Below are positions 1 to 19,779 of a DNA stretch of 64,000 bases, one piece after another. The stretch's first letter is position 1; each line of letters opens with the position of its first letter. This stretch comes from Euglena gracilis (lineage: Eukaryota; Euglenida; Euglenophyceae; Euglenales): assembly GCA_039621445.1 (NCBI GenBank), contig CP154957.1:28840798-28904797 (forward strand), in the 5' to 3' direction. Below the pieces are notes generated by a model. The model was given only the letters and a program-made list of their open reading frames with translations, was not told the origin of the DNA and made no database searches. The translations under genes were made by a program, and so were the position numbers.

Positions 1-1507
1 CAGAAATTTGCATCCCCCCCCCCCACCGCGAAACTGTCCTCCCCAGGAAACTGTCCTCGACCCCCCGTACCCGCTGACCTGTCCTCATAAGACTCTGTCT
101 CATACCCTTGCACCCGCTGACCTGTACTCATAGGAATCTGTCTTGTACCCTTGCACCCGCTGACCTGTCTTTTAAGAAGAATTTTCAAAATTTTCGAATT
201 TTTTTCTAAAAAAGGCTTAATAGTTAAAGCAAATTACAAGCATCAAATCATGTAAAAAAAAAATGCTTTTCCGGGTTTTTTTGTCATCAGGAGGTCAAAA
301 ATGCTGACTTTTTCCCTCTGACCCGCACCCACCCTGGAAATTGTCCTCCACCCTCTGGACCCGCTGACCTGTCTTTAAGGGGCCATGTGTGTGTGACCCG
401 CCGACTTGTCTGGAGACAGTTTCCAGGGGGGGTAGGTATTTTCCACGTGCATATTTTGCTTATTCATCACATCTTCAGGGGGGTTCTGGAAATGATCAAA
501 AATGGCCCAACACCAGAAATTTGCATCCCCCCCCCACCGCGAAACTGTCCTCCCCAGGAAACTGTCCTCGACCCCCCCGTACCCGCTGACCTGTCCTCAT
601 AAGACTCTGTCTCATACCCTTGCACCCGCTGACCTGTACTCATAGGAATCTGTCTTGTACCCTTGCACCCGCTGACCTGTCTTTTAAGAAGAATTTTCAA
701 AATTTTCGAATTTTTTTCTAAAAAAGGCTTAATAGTTAAAGCAAATTACAAGCATCAAATCATGTAAAAAAAAAATGCTTTTCCGGGTTTTTTTGTCATC
801 AGGAGGTCAAAAATGCTGACTTTTTCCCTCTGACCCGCACCCACCCTGGAAATTGTCCTCCACCCTCTGGACCCGCTGACCTGTCTTTAAGGGGCCATGT
901 GTGTGTGACCCGCCGACTTGTCTGGAGACAGTTTCCAGGGGGGGTAGGTATTTTCCACGTGCATATTTTGCTTATTCATCACATCTTCAGGGGGGTTCTG
1001 GAAATGATCAAAAATGGCCCAACACCAGAAATTTGCATCCCCCCCCCACCGCGAAACTGTCCTCCCCAGGAAACTGTCCTCGACCCCCCCGTACCCGCTG
1101 ACCTGTCCTCATAAGACTCTGTCTCATACCCTTGCACCCGCTGACCTGTACTCATAGGAATCTGTCTTGTACCCTTGCACCCGCTGACCTGTCTTTTAAG
1201 AAGAATTTTCAAAATTTTCGAATTTTTTTCTAAAAAAGGCTTAATAGTTAAAGCAAATTACAAGCATCAAATCATGTAAAAAAAAATGCTTTTCCGGGTT
1301 TTTTTGTCATCAGGAGGTCAAAAATGCTGACTTTTTCCCTCTGACCCGCACCCACCCTGGAAATTGTCCTCCACCCTCTGGACCCGCTGACCTGTCTTTA
1401 AGGGGCCATGTGTGTGTGACCCGCCGACTTGTCTGGAGACAGTTTCCAGGGGGGGTAGGTATTTTCCACGTGCATATTTTGCTTATTCATCACATCTTCA
1501 GGGGGGT
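1..1507. repeat. Tandem satellite, 512-bp unit, about three copies
   Basis: The segment starting CAGAAATTTGCATCC at 1 recurs at 514 and 1026 almost base for base, differing mainly in the length of C and A runs. Within each unit the phrase CCCGCTGACCTGT recurs several times at roughly 40-bp spacing, so the unit itself grew from a shorter repeat. The array enters from the left edge and stops at about 1507, where the third copy runs into unrelated sequence. Small open frames inside it repeat with the array and are not genes. Confidence 0.95.
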
Positions 1508-2240
1508 GCCTGCTTGGGCAAGGCACTCCAAAGCACACAGATCCGACCCCCCAAGGGGGCGGGGTGGAGCACATAAAAATGCCTGGACACTCAGCCCACG
1601 CACTTCGGCGCCAAAGGGCCTGTTTTCGGGCGAATTTCTGCCCACAACCAGCCCAGGCAACAGGTTTGAGCCCCCCCCCCCCCCGCGCCTGGGGTCGTGT
1701 CTGCCTGCCCAGGCACCCCAGGGCAATCCGACACCCCCTCCAAAGTTGGTCAAATGAAGCCTGTCTAAAAGCTTTCCTCTGCTCTCATGTCTCCCAGCTG
1801 TGGACCAAGCAAAATTACTTTCAGGCATTGACTGGAATAGAACCAAATCATGCTCCTCCAAATGATGCGCCGTTTTTGGGTGGCAGGCGGTTTTCCGCCT
1901 GCCACCCATCACGTTCTCCAGTGTCACGGAAAAGAACCGCCCACAAAGAGGGTCGTCCAGCCTGAGGGCAATGTTGGTCATGAGATCTTTGGCCACAAAC
2001 AGAGAAAATTGGAGGTGCCGAACCTTTTGCTTTGATGGGCCACTGTGTTCCACTGTGTTCCACTGTGCTCCACAGTGTTCCGCTGCCCAACCTCCCACAC
2101 AGCTCAAACTCAGACCCCAGGGCCGTGGCACCATCATCGCATTTGCTGTTGACACGTTCATGGACGTTGCCATGGCATTCTGCTGCTTGGTGCCCCCTTT
2201 CCCCCTCGCCCTCCACCCCAGCGACTGAATCTCCAGCTCC
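1508..2240. other. No gene seen; short repeats upstream of the kinase gene
   Basis: Contains C-rich runs, a perfect 13-bp-stem hairpin at 1878-1907 (GGGTGGCAGGCGG, loop TTTT, then its complement) and an 11-bp tandem repeat of the CACTGTGTTCC type at about 2040-2085. It would include the promoter of the kinase gene if the ATG at 2241 is the true start; no clear TATA box was identified. Confidence 0.5.
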
Positions 2241-11980
<9,740 letters not shown>

Positions 11981-13138
11981 TTTGTTTCACCAACCGTTCG
12001 AGGAGCGAGGTGCAAGTTGTCCACAATGACAGCAGGCCGGGATTCTTTTTAACTCGGAAGACCCCCCCCCTCCCCACAGGGCCCCGCACCGGACTGGATG
12101 GGTTTTGGACCCCCTCTGTGCCTTAACAAGAAGCCTGCCCTGCCATTTTGGTGAATACTGTGCTGCTGCAACAAGTTCTGGAAAAATCAGGGTCAAAAGC
12201 ATATTCAGAACAGCCACAATGCTTGAGACGGGGAAAGGTTGTGGCTCGTGACAGGTCGGGGGCACGGTGAAGCCAATGCCAATAATTGGGTTTCCCGGCT
12301 CGTCGTTTGGGGGGGGTGCACAAAAATTGACTGATCTTTGCGTGGACCGACAACCCCTAAACGAACAATCGAGGAAGGGGGTGCCCCATTACCAGAACCA
12401 TCTTTTTGAGCTCTCCCCCTGGGCACTGAAGGCCAATTATGTGAGGGGGGTTAGAAAAACATGGCAACAAGAAGTTTGTTTTTTGCATCTTTGCAACAAA
12501 ACGGCACAGCACGGCGTCAAAATGAGGTGGGGGCAGGATGGTTCCCGCTCAACCCCTGCCCCCAAGGGTATGAGCCGCGGAGGGAGGACGTAGCGGCAGC
12601 GGTCAACGCCCCATGCCCAAGCTGCCGCCAAGGCTGTTTTGAAAGGTGAGATAGGTCCCAGAAAATGGGCGAGAATCGAAGGGTGGGCGTTGTTCGTCAA
12701 ACAAGCTCTGCCGATGTAGGTTCCCTCCCCCCCCCCCGGTGAGCCAAAAACCATTCAACCTGGTGCTCTGAAGTGCAGTGGCTCCTCTGCATTCCTCCGC
12801 CTTTTCCCTGTTCATATAAAATTTGAATTGATGAGGACCAAGGATGCTAAAAATGCTGGTCTGCATACCTCCCACCTGTAAATTGATGTGTTCTGTCACA
12901 TCAGAATATTTGTTTGTCATCTGCAAGATGGCGCAAAACAGCAGAAATGGGTGTCGAAGGGGGAGAATTATTTTGGAATGACAAGTTTGCCGGCACAAAG
13001 TTAATGTTTGGGGTGCGATTTTGTCAGTGATGGTTATTCTTTAAATGGTTAATCTTTATGTCCTGGAAAAAAAGATGAAATGATTTGGATTGCAAGGAGT
13101 AAAGGAGTTGGAAATTCTTCGATTATTTTGAGATTGGC
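11981..13138. other. No gene recognised
   Basis: AT-rich intronic or intergenic sequence with scattered G/C runs. Short open frames on both strands lack codon bias and recognisable motifs. Confidence 0.5.
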
Positions 13139-13391
13139 CAGGGTTTTTCATAAGAACGTGAATCACGTAAAATCATGTAAAATCACGTATAGAAATTTTT
13201 GTCAGAAATTTTTTTTCTAAAATCGCGTAAATCTTGCATGTGTTCTTTTCCGCCCACCTCAGGTTTGTTGGATTTGCGCAGCTCAGCAACATCGGTGTTT
13301 CTCAACACCAAAATCATTGCTCCTTCTCCTCGTCCTACTCCTTCCTTCTTTATTTGGTGGGTTGTCTTCTTTTTTCTCCTTTTCAGATTAA

Positions 13392-13917
13392 ATGTCTGGG
13401 TCTGATAGTGGTGATTCTCAACCAAGGAATAACTCAAGTAAAGGAAAAGAGCAGCGAAAATGGTATCGTGGTTCAAAGGCGACGCTGAACAGCCGAGCTG
13501 CTCAATGTTTCCAGTTATGGAAGTTTGTGGCAATGCAATGTGGTGTGGTGTATGCAACGTCCCCATCGATTACAGAGAAAAGAGTACAGCTAGCACCCAT
13601 TTAAGAGTTCAAAGCACACACAAAATGCTTCAAGGAAGCCGACATTCGTGGAAAAACCAGGGCCCACGGCAAATTTGGAGGAAGCAAAGCCTGAAAAAGC
13701 TGAAGGAACCGATGCAGGTTCTGCACCTAAGAAGCAAAAGATTGGTGATTTGAAAGAAATGCTTAGTGGGCTGAACCAAAAGGAGCACATCACTGATGAA
13801 TTTTTGCAAGCGGGCATACCTTTGAACAAAATTGACCACCCTTCAATCCGTGGACTTATACAAATGTGTGAACAGATGAACCCTGCATTTAGGTTTTCAT
13901 TATGGTTTTTTTCATGA
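13392..13917 (+). pseudogene. hAT/CGGBP1-like BED-type zinc-finger protein fragment
   Basis: Three frames in succession read as one protein. The first starts MSGSDSGDSQPRNNSSKGK at the ATG at 13392. The second holds MWCGVCNVPIDYREKSTAS, THLRVQSTHKML, a C-x2-C...H-x5-H finger of the kind found in hAT transposases and CGGBP1. The third reads KKQKIGDLKEMLSGL, then DEFLQAGIPLNKIDHPSIRG, matching the segment after the finger in that family. Two frame changes (near 13500 and 13615) and the missing DDE/dimerisation region mark it as broken, unless small introns restore the frame. Family assignment is from remembered sequence pattern, not a search. Confidence 0.65.
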
Positions 13918-14170
13918 GTGCCGAAAGCATTCAGTTCTAAACACAAATGGGGTGTGAACACATGAGCCCCCCACTTAAGCACTGCCCTGCTTTAGTTTGG
14001 CTACACTCATCGATGCCAAGAACAGGCAGCAAATGGGTCGAGCGCTACAGGAGCGGCCGTTGTGCTGTTCTGTAACGGAGATGTTGAGGGGCGTTTTCTG
14101 ACAAAATAATCGCCCCGACACTCTGCGTTCCACACGTCACACGTGTCTGTGCTGAACCGCACTTGCACTC

Positions 14171-14412
14171 AACTGCCAGCACCACTCTGATGTCTATGCA
14201 TTGTGGCTTCTTTCTGCTTTCCAAGTTGGAGATGATGGCATGTGCTCTGAAATTGTCATATTAGCATCAAAAGTAGTACAATTTTCTTCGTTTTCCCAAC
14301 ACCACTCTCATGTCTCCGCATTGGGGCTTCTTTCTGCTTTCCAAGTTAGAGATGATGGCATATGCTCTGTAAGTGACACATTGGCATCAAAGTAGTGCAA
14401 TTTTCTTCGCTT
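14171..14412. repeat. Two-copy 120-bp tandem repeat
   Basis: The phrase beginning ACCACTCTGATGTCT at 14181 recurs at 14301 with matching downstream text (CTTCTTTCTGCTTTCCAAGT, GATGATGGCAT). It lies inside the hAT-like element. Confidence 0.9.
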
Positions 14413-14635
14413 TTCTGCAAAACCAGAAAAATTTTGGCCATGAAAAAAATCACGTAAAATCACGTAAAACCACGTAAAACCACGTAAAATCGCGTATGGG
14501 ATTTTGGGTTCCGATCACGTTTTTTTGAAAAACCCTGGATTGGGTGGGCTGGGTGTGCAACTGTCCAGTTTTGTCACTTCCCGTCTTCGAAAGTATCACG
14601 ATGTTGAAAGTTTTTCTATGTGTATGCGTGTAATG

Positions 14636-14637
<2 letters not shown>

Positions 14638-14668
<31 letters not shown>
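14638..14668. repeat. (GT)n microsatellite
   Basis: Uninterrupted GT dinucleotides. Confidence 0.95.
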
Positions 14669-14669
<1 letters not shown>

Positions 14670-15376
14670 TCTGGCACCCTTGGATAAATCTTTTTGAGAG
14701 ACATGTTTCTTCAACCTGCTCGCCCACTAGCACCTCAAGTGACAATTGGTAATACAGTCATGCAGTAATACAGTAATACAGTACAATACGTGCAGGTTCG
14801 ACAAAAAACTACGGTAGATAAAAGCTACGGGGGAAAATAGGGGGGTGAAATCTATTGGTAAATTCTGATTCTGGAGGGTTAATTTTGGTGAAATTTGGGA
14901 TTGATTTTGTTTTTCGCATTTTTTTTGCCAGGTGTCAGGCAGTTTTGTCTTGTTTTCCATTGAAAAAAAGCTGAACCAATTCAGTCTATCATGCCTCAAG
15001 AATGCAATCAATATCTTCCAACCTTGGTCCAGTTCTGCTGATTGCAGTATGGGCCGCCACGTCCCTTGCCGGAACTAGGATTTCGATGTGGAAGGGGTCA
15101 CAAAAACAGTCAGCTCTCACGAGACTGGCCCAAATTTTGCACAGCGGTCTGTAGCAGAGCTGGCTGGGGCACTACCGCATGGGGCGGGGCTGTGCCAGTG
15201 TGCACACCCCATCGTTGCAGCCCACAGGCTGGCAGAGGGGTTGGGCATAAGCCACAAAATTTCCATTTACGTCCCCTATTGTAGTATCGTTTTTGCCGTC
15301 CAGCGCTCCTGCCGCTTTGGCCTGCGTCACTGAAACCAGAACTCTGCGGCAGTGTGCCGGGGTCCCCTTGGCCCAG

Positions 15377-15495
15377 TGGTGACCCCGGCGGAGCTGCGGG
15401 TTCTGGAGGTGGTCCCCCGCCTGCAGCGACCCGTCGTGCGGCTCAAGCCCCTGGGCGACCGGTTCCACGCCCGCCGCCTGCAGCGCAGCTCGTGA
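15377..15495 (+). CDS. Possible terminal exon, unrecognised
   Basis: After TTGGCCCAG the frame reads VTPAELRVLEVVPRLQRPVV, then RLKPLGDRFHARRLQRSS and a TGA at 15493. Nearly every third base is G or C, like the kinase exons and unlike the flanks, and the acceptor is preceded by a CT-rich stretch. It could be the C-terminal exon of the upstream kinase gene or belong to another gene. No family was recognised. Confidence 0.4.
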
Positions 15496-15496
15496 C

Positions 15497-17335
15497 GTCG
15501 CAACTTCGCCCTCCCACCCACGTCGCAAGTTATCTGTGTTGTGCCGTGTCTGTGTGTCTCTATGACCGCCCCTTGCCTGATGTCGAACCTCCACGTCCGA
15601 GGACATATTGGTGAGAGTGGGATTGCAGATCCAGGGTCGAGGGTTGGTAGTCCCACATCCGTTCAGTCCGTTACCCGTCCTGTAAATATCCCATCATCAA
15701 ATTCCTAACCCCCTGTCGGGCTGACCAGCCAATGGACATCTTATGACCCCCCCCCCTGTATTGGAAAAAATGATAACGGCCGCAGACTTTGTTTTTTTTT
15801 TGCAAAAATACAAATCCAATTTTGGCAAAATATCCACAATCTACTTATTTTTTGGTGAAATTGAAAATATCAGTGATGATATTCTCAAAAAAAAATTGGG
15901 TCATTTTGGGGGTTGGATTTTGATTATCATTTCTCTGACCCCCAACCTTTACCCCCCCCCCCTTCGGCCCAACCTCCAAACCAGATCCTTTGAACCCCAG
16001 GGGTAAAACCTTTGGGGAGGAACCCCAGAGGATATATAAGTGGGGAGCTTAGTTTGAGTAAATGTGTCCACACATGAAAGTGATGCCCCCATAGTCTGGA
16101 ATGTTGCCTCATTGCTGCTTATTGCGGGGGATACAACAGGACATTCTCAGCAACGTGTGTGGCCCAGCTGCCCATATTCTAACCAACGCCTTTTAATTTG
16201 TCATGGTAACAGCTGCAGCACTGGTCCAACTTACCACAGTGCACCTCCCATTGATTCCAAACTGGATGCTTTGAATATACACAGCACACACACACACACA
16301 CACACACATCCATGAATGAGTGGTTCTTTCTTGATATACCTGTTTGTTTCATAAATCGCCTCCAAAGTGCAACGCTTCACCCCAAAATGTCAAACCCACC
16401 ACCCGATGATTTTGAAGCTGTGCTAGCGCGAGAAAGTGGTGGGTTCTGCAACTGCGGGGGGGGCATTGTTACAGGTGGTCTCTTCGCACTGAGCTTTTTA
16501 GAAGTTCTTTGCGCAATCGCGCCAATTCTGAAAAAAAAAATAATAATTTTTGAACTCCATTCTTCGCTCCCAAAAACGAGATCCACCCTTTTTTTGTGTT
16601 TTTTTGACAGGTTCTACACCGGCTGGTTTTCAAGTGACCCCTGGGAGATGCCCAAACCCCCTTTTTTTCCCCCGGCTGCTGCACGTTTTTGACGATCGAC
16701 AGAGATGATGTCTTGCAGCCTGAGAATGGAGAAAGCCATGTGAAAAACACAAAAAGGGGCTGAGGGGTGGATTTTCAGACCACTTTTATCCCTTGGTGCT
16801 GGCAGCCTCGGAGCGTTCCCAAAACCTCGTGCAAAAAAGGCCCCCTCTTTCGTTTTTTAAACCGGTGGAAACCCCCTGAAAAAAGATTTCTGAAAAAGCC
16901 TCTTTTTGCCTTTTCCTGCAAGGACTCTCGGGCCAGGGGATGTGGACCAGTGCAGAAAATACATGGTGCGCCGGTTTGGGAGGGTTGAGAGGTCCGGAAT
17001 GTGGGGAGAGAGTTAGACGTGTTTTCAGAGTTTCGGCACGATCAATCTGTGAGGGCATCGGTTTCAGAACCCGCAACTGACCAGCGGGAAAGGGCTCTGG
17101 GAGCCAGGGTTGAAAGACATGCAGAAAAATGTTTTTTAAGGAGGGAAGTTGGTGAGCCATTCTTATCGTGAAGTTGAAGGAGGCACATCGCCACTGAATG
17201 GTATATTGAAACAATGTAAGCTCATGCACAAATGCGCAAAGGAGTTGGTGCACCGAGTTTTATGTTTTATACCCTCAAATATCATTGTGTCAGACTGAGG
17301 GATGTACCCCTTGATTTTCATGGAAAATGACTTAC
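15497..17335. other. No gene recognised; short (CA)n at 16286-16309
   Basis: AT-rich with C/G runs (for example 15740-15755 and 15950-15962) and homopolymer A/T. Nothing on either strand shows exon-like codon bias. Confidence 0.5.
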
Positions 17336-17770
17336 CCCCCCCCCCCCCTATGTCCAACGACCCCCCCTATGTCCAATGACCACCCCCCCCCCCCGGTCAG
17401 AGGACACCTTTTCGGAGGTTTGACCAAATTTTTGGTCCCGGCGTGAAGCGCCGGGACGAAAAATTTTGCCCAAAATTTTGCCAAAATTTTGGCCAAAGTG
17501 CCATTTTTAACACTTTTTGAATTTCAAATTTGTCAAAATTGCTCAAAATTTTCGGCACAAAGCACCGGAAGGGAAAATTTGGGCATTTTTGGGTGGGTAG
17601 GGACCCGGGTACCCACCAACTTTCTTTTGACCCCATGTCCAACGACCCCCCCCCCCCCCCCCCGGTCAGAGGACACCTTTTTGGTCACTACCCTATGTCC
17701 AACGACCACCCCCCCCCCCCCGGTCAGAGGACAGAGGTTACCGGTCATTGGACATAGGGGGGGGGTAATG
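17336..17770. mobile_element. TIR element, TTACC(C)nTATGTCCAACGACC family
   Basis: The left terminus is TTACC, a C run and TATGTCCAACGACC. The right terminus near 17742-17768 is GGTCATTGGACATAGGG, a G run and TAA, its complement. Internal copies of GGTCAGAGGACACC and TATGTCCAACGACC show nested or duplicated ends. The hairpin GTCCCGGCGT-GAA-GCGCCGGGAC lies at 17435-17457, and GGCAC-AAA-GCACC near 17555. A further fragment lies at 17905-17985. Confidence 0.65.
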
Positions 17771-18060
17771 AAGCTGCTCAGAAACTCGGTCTGTCGGCCA
17801 GCATGATCCATTGCGATATTGTGGGGACAGGCGTCGAGTCAAGCACAGTAGGGAATGGTTTTAACAGTAACAGGAGCTTTTGTTTTCACCGATGGCTGAG
17901 TACGTACCCCCCTATGTTCAACGACCCTCCTATGTCCAACGACCACCCCCCCCCCCGGTCAGAGGACACCTTTTCGGAGGTTTGATGTTTTTGCAGGTGT
18001 GTGAAAACCGGAGGTTTGCCAACCCTGAAAGGCTTTTCTTCCTCCCTTGTCCTCTACCCC

Positions 18061-18913
18061 GCAGCCCATCGTCCATTAAAATGTTCCCTCTGGGGAGTTT
18101 TGTGCATAATGAGCACTCCGCTGGGGAGATAGTACCTGCGGTTGTTGAAGGAGCTTCACCAGACTCTCAACATTCCACCATGACATTTTCGGGTGTTTGC
18201 AGGTTGTATGGTGGAGTGAAGATGGTTGATGGAATGCAGGGATTGTCGACTGGGTATCTTTGTTTTTTTTGTGAAATCCCTCGGCGTGAAGGTTGTCGTT
18301 GGCCAGGAGAATTTGACCAATGTGCTGTTTTTGTGTATGCAGTGGATGGGGCACCCAGTCATTTCCACCGTTCTGTGGCAGAAAAGCTGAGGTCCATCAA
18401 TTTTGGGCTGTACATCAGCCCCCCAAGCACAACTCCGTGTACCCAGGCCTGCGACAAGGCCCTGGTGAATGCAAAATTCAAGCAAGAAGTTGAGGAGGCA
18501 TACACGGCTTGGGTGTTGGAGCAGCTGCCGAAGGTCGCTGATGATGGGGGAGGACAAAAAGGCAGAAGAAAAAAAAGAAGGTGCAGATTCCGACACCTTC
18601 AAAAGGGCAGTATGCCACATGGGTGCAGGAAGCGTGGGAAAAAATCAGTGATGAGGATTTGAAGCACTGCATGGGGCGTGCGTATTTTCCTGATGGGATG
18701 TTGTGGAAGGATTTGTTGGATGAAGCTGTGATTCCTCGGGATTCGGTGATGCGATCGTTCAGTGACTCTGACCTGTCGTCTGCCACGGATGGTTCCAGTT
18801 CGGATCCGGATTCTGATTCCGACGGATCTGTGTCCTCTGTTTCTTCGCTATCCTCGGTGTTGGATTCCGATTCCGAGGCTGACCACGCCGAAGCCCCGTT
18901 GCTTGATTTCTGA
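18061..18913 (+). pseudogene. DDE-superfamily (pogo/Jerky-like) transposase fragment
   Basis: One frame reads FVYAVDGAPSHFHRSVAEKL, LRSINFGLYISPPSTTPCTQ, then ACDKALVNAKFKQEVEEAY. This is the pattern of the second catalytic Asp with its following His, the PP-TT block and the last Asp of DDE transposases of the pogo/Jerky type. The frame changes at an A8 run near 18569-18576 and continues as TWVQEAWEKISDEDLKHCM, then an acidic Ser/Asp tail ending at the TGA at 18911. The first catalytic Asp and the DNA-binding domain are absent, so it is a remnant. The assignment rests on motif order only. Confidence 0.5.
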
Positions 18914-18918
18914 ATGGG

Positions 18919-19173
18919 ATGGATGCATGGGTTCCGATTTTGAAGCAATGGGGTTTTTTCGATTCCAAAGTGATCCTGTTTGCTGAGGGCAAGAGGGGAA
19001 CGTGGGGCTTGGCACACAGTTTTGGAGGGAAACTGTATTTCACCCGTGATGTGATGCGGGATGATTTCATTCCTTCAAATTTGGAGGTCCTGAAGATGGA
19101 AGAACCGAAGAAAAGGAGGAATCTGCACCTGTGGTGGGAAAGGATGGAAAAGTTGTGCAAGAGTTTGCCGTGA
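18919..19173 (+). other. Open frame downstream of the DDE fragment, unrecognised
   Basis: Begins MDAWVPILKQWGFFDSKVIL and runs to a TGA at 19171, ending with a basic stretch (EEPKKRRNLHLWWERMEKL). It directly follows the transposase tail and could be a second reading frame of the same decayed element. No family was recognised. Confidence 0.25.
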
Positions 19174-19631
19174 TGTGGGATCGGAAAAAGGGTTTCACCA
19201 CCCACCCAGGACCCAAAAAAGGGTGACGGAGTGATGGTTGGAGAGACATGGAAGGGAAGGGATGGGAGGGAAGAGGAAGTTGCGTTATGGTTGCGCCGCT
19301 GTGATTATGTTTTGTTTCTGTGACCGGTGTTTTCCGTCACAGAGCCTCTTTATATTGGTCACCAACTTTCGTTTGCATTTTCTTTGCATGTTCTCTTGAC
19401 GTGATCTCCGCAACAAAATCATCCAAGGATGTCAGTTTTGGGTGCTATTTAAGTAAGTATTTGTTGGCAAGGCTGGAAATGGGGGCGCGAAGCGCCGGAA
19501 GGAAAATTTTGACCTGTTTGGGGGGTTCCTTGCACAAAGAAGTGTGAATTCAATCACTTGCACTTTTACGCAAGTGAGTTTCATAGAAAACACAATTCCT
19601 CGCTTCCCATTGTCCACGGGACGCTGAGAAC

Positions 19632-19728
19632 GGTCTCACCTTACCCCCCCCCCCTATGTCCAACGACCGGTAACCTCTGTCCTCTAACCGGGGGGGGGGG
19701 GGGGCGGTCGTTGGACACAGGGTCGGGA
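19632..19728. mobile_element. Minimal TATGTCCAACGACC element (about 95 bp)
   Basis: TTACC-C(n)-TATGTCCAACGACC on the left and GGTCGTTGGACACAGGG on the right enclose only GGTAACCTCTGTCCTCTAACC and a G run. It is the smallest complete copy of the family and is nearly all terminus. Confidence 0.65.
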
Positions 19729-19779
19729 AAAAGAAATTGCCGGAACTGTACAAGCAACTTTTTTTGTTTTTGTTTGCCC

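Larger units (their letters stand above)
13139..14537. mobile_element. Decayed hAT-like transposon, 1.4 kb
   Basis: The left end CAGGGTTTTTCATAAGAACG and the right end, whose complement begins CAGGGTTTTTCAAAAAAACG, are inverted repeats ending near 13139 and 14537. GATTGG occurs within two bases of both ends (left AGATTGGC, right GATTGGGT), suggesting an eroded 8-bp duplication. Subterminal AATCACGTAA repeats lie at 13158-13190 and 14448-14495. Inside are the zinc-finger remnant (13392-13917) and a 120-bp tandem duplication. Length and coding content suggest a deletion derivative of an autonomous hAT. Confidence 0.7.

Noticed and set aside
387-1757. Identical 66-77 codon frames recurring at 512-bp spacing
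   Set aside because: They copy with the satellite unit and have no protein-like composition.
1878-1907. Hairpin resembling a rho-independent terminator
   Set aside because: Eukaryotic context, no coding region ending beside it and no U-run with function; treated as a simple inverted repeat.
14171-14412. CRISPR-like spaced repeat
   Set aside because: Only two 120-bp units in direct tandem, in a eukaryotic transposon; no repeat-spacer pattern.
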